Shown: one piece after another, positions 4,469 to 5,442 of the stretch
How the letters are laid out: each line of letters starts with the position of its first letter
Numbering within the stretch: position 1 is the first letter of the stretch
From: JAGPUQ01 sp050179115
GTDB lineage: Bacteria; Pseudomonadota; Gammaproteobacteria; Pseudomonadales; Porticoccaceae
Length of the DNA stretch: 5,442 nucleotides
NCBI GenBank assembly: GCA_050179115.1
Contig: JBFXFL010000074.1
Location: 1 to 5,442, forward strand
Direction: 5' to 3'
Made by a program: the position numbers and the translations under genes
The notes under the pieces: model-generated
Databases searched by the model: none
What the model was told of the DNA's origin: nothing
Seen by the model: the letters and a program-made list of their open reading frames with translations, nothing else

Positions 4469-5442
4469 ATGGCCGACGGCACGGTTCCCGGATTACCCGA
4501 CAGCGCCAGCGCCATCATCGCGCTGTGCGGCACCGATGCGGTCACGGTCGAGCACAATGTCGATCGGGTTCCGACCCTGTGGGTACCGGTGGCGCGCATT
4601 GCCGAGGTGCTCCGCCTCTTGCGCACCGGGGTGACGCAGCCCTACGCGATGCTGTACGACCTGACCGCGGTCGACGAGCGTCTGCGCAAGTACCGCGACG
4701 GCCTGCCGGCGGCGGATTTCACCGTCGTCTATCACCTGCTGTCGGTGGCGCGCGACATCGATACGCGCGGGCAGGGCGACATCCGCATCAAGGTCGCGTT
4801 GCGCGGCGACTTCCCCTCGCTGCCGACTGTGTCCGGCATCTATCCGAACGCCAACTGGTACGAGCGCGAAGTCTGGGATCTGTTCGGTATCGGCTTCGAA
4901 GGCCACCCGCGTCTGCGCCGCATCCTGCTGCCGCCCACCTGGACCGGCCACCCGCTGCGCAAGGATTATCCGGCGCGCGCCACCGAATTCGATCCCTTTC
5001 ATCTGGATGCCCTGCGTCAGGACATGGAGCAGGAGGCGCTGCGCTTCATCCCTGAGGATTGGGGGATGAAACGCGGCACCGACGATCACGATTTCATGTT
5101 CCTCAATCTGGGTCCCAATCACCCCTCGGCCCACGGCGCCTTTCGTATCGTGCTGCAGCTGGATGGCGAAGAGGTGGTCGATTGCGTTCCGGACATCGGC
5201 TACCACCACCGTGGCGCCGAGAAGATGGGCGAGCGTCAATCCTGGCATTCCTATATTCCCTATACCGACCGCATCGATTATCTCGGTGGGGTCATGAACA
5301 ATCTGCCCTATGTGCTGGCGCTGGAAAAACTTGCCGGCATTCAGGTGCCGGAGCGCGTCAGGACGATCCGGGTAATGCTGGTGGAATTTTTCCGCATCTG
5401 CTCGCACCTGCTGTTTTACGGCACTTTTGCCCAGGATCTCGG
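4469..5442 (+). CDS. nuoC: Fused NADH:quinone oxidoreductase subunits C and D (3' end cut by window)
   Basis: The first 324 codons of a fused NuoCD, as in E. coli, where the full protein is about 600 residues. The NuoC part (30 kDa subunit) spans about 1-170 and carries NANWYEREVWDLFGIGFEGH (127-146) with LRRILLPPTWTGHPLRKDYP after it, the 30 kDa signature. A linker of roughly 35 residues with no stop leads into NuoD (49 kDa subunit): LGPNHPSAHGAFR (214-226) with H218 and H222 near the quinone site, GYHHRGAEKM (244-253), and YTDRIDYLGG (265-274). The two parts form the scaffold around cluster N2 and the quinone pocket with NuoB. The ATG at 4469 has GAGG eight bases upstream, inside the nuoB end. 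The frame is open to the last base; the rest of NuoD and nuoE onward should follow. Confidence 0.97.
   Translation, partial: MADGTVPGLPDSASAIIALCGTDAVTVEHNVDRVPTLWVPVARIAEVLRLLRTGVTQPYAMLYDLTAVDERLRKYRDGLPAADFTVVYHLLSVARDIDTRGQGDIRIKVALRGDFPSLPTVSGIYPNANWYEREVWDLFGIGFEGHPRLRRILLPPTWTGHPLRKDYPARATEFDPFHLDALRQDMEQEALRFIPEDWGMKRGTDDHDFMFLNLGPNHPSAHGAFRIVLQLDGEEVVDCVPDIGYHHRGAEKMGERQSWHSYIPYTDRIDYLGGVMNNLPYVLALEKLAGIQVPERVRTIRVMLVEFFRICSHLLFYGTFAQDL

Noticed and set aside
4165..5055. Plus-strand open frame of 296 codons overlapping nuoB and nuoCD
   Set aside because: Its translation is Arg/Ala/Gly-rich without motifs and is out of frame with two certain genes.
4493..5407. Minus-strand open frame of 304 codons opposite nuoCD
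   Set aside because: It has no family features and mirrors the strongly conserved NuoCD frame; it is a shadow of high GC content.
1..5442. CRISPR array, insertion sequence or phage attachment site
   Set aside because: No regularly spaced repeats, transposase motifs or flanking terminal inverted repeats with target duplications were seen.

Overview
The window is GC-rich DNA from a proteobacterium, most likely a gammaproteobacterium. The best evidence is the complex I block at the right end. NuoA and NuoB closely resemble the Escherichia coli type, and nuoC runs directly into nuoD as one fused nuoCD frame, as in E. coli and Pseudomonas. The exact genus cannot be read from the sequence.

Left part (1-2057, minus strand): three tightly overlapping genes read right to left. 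They encode a PAP2-family membrane phosphatase, a GT-B glycosyltransferase of the MJ1255/VC2487 type, and an LpxH-like metallophosphoesterase that runs off the window start. Overlaps of 4 and 17 bases and TTG starts for the second and third genes point to one translationally coupled unit. Its chemistry (lipid-phosphate phosphatase, nucleotide-sugar glycosyltransferase, pyrophosphatase-like hydrolase) suggests a cell-envelope glycolipid pathway. The substrate is unknown.

Middle part (2058-3366): a small exported or membrane-anchored protein (2314-2646, minus) starts at a GTG behind a very strong ribosome binding site. It has its own plausible promoter and a rho-independent terminator. Upstream lies the decayed remnant of a VOC (glyoxalase/dioxygenase-like) gene, with an intact start and ribosome binding site but a frameshift after about 20 codons and a lost C-terminal half. 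Between this remnant and nuoA is a divergent intergenic region of about 350 bases. It holds a perfect 12-base palindrome beside a -35-like box, a consensus TATAAT, and a leader with three stem-loops and a possible 28-codon upstream reading frame.

Right part (3367-5442, plus strand): nuoA, nuoB and the first 324 codons of nuoCD, spaced by 16 and 3 bases. This is the start of the operon for the proton-pumping NADH:quinone oxidoreductase. NuoA is a membrane subunit; NuoB carries the N2 iron-sulfur cluster and, with NuoCD, forms the quinone-side connecting module.

Most of the window is recognisable. The parts worth a second look are the coupled envelope operon, the structured nuo leader and the VOC remnant.
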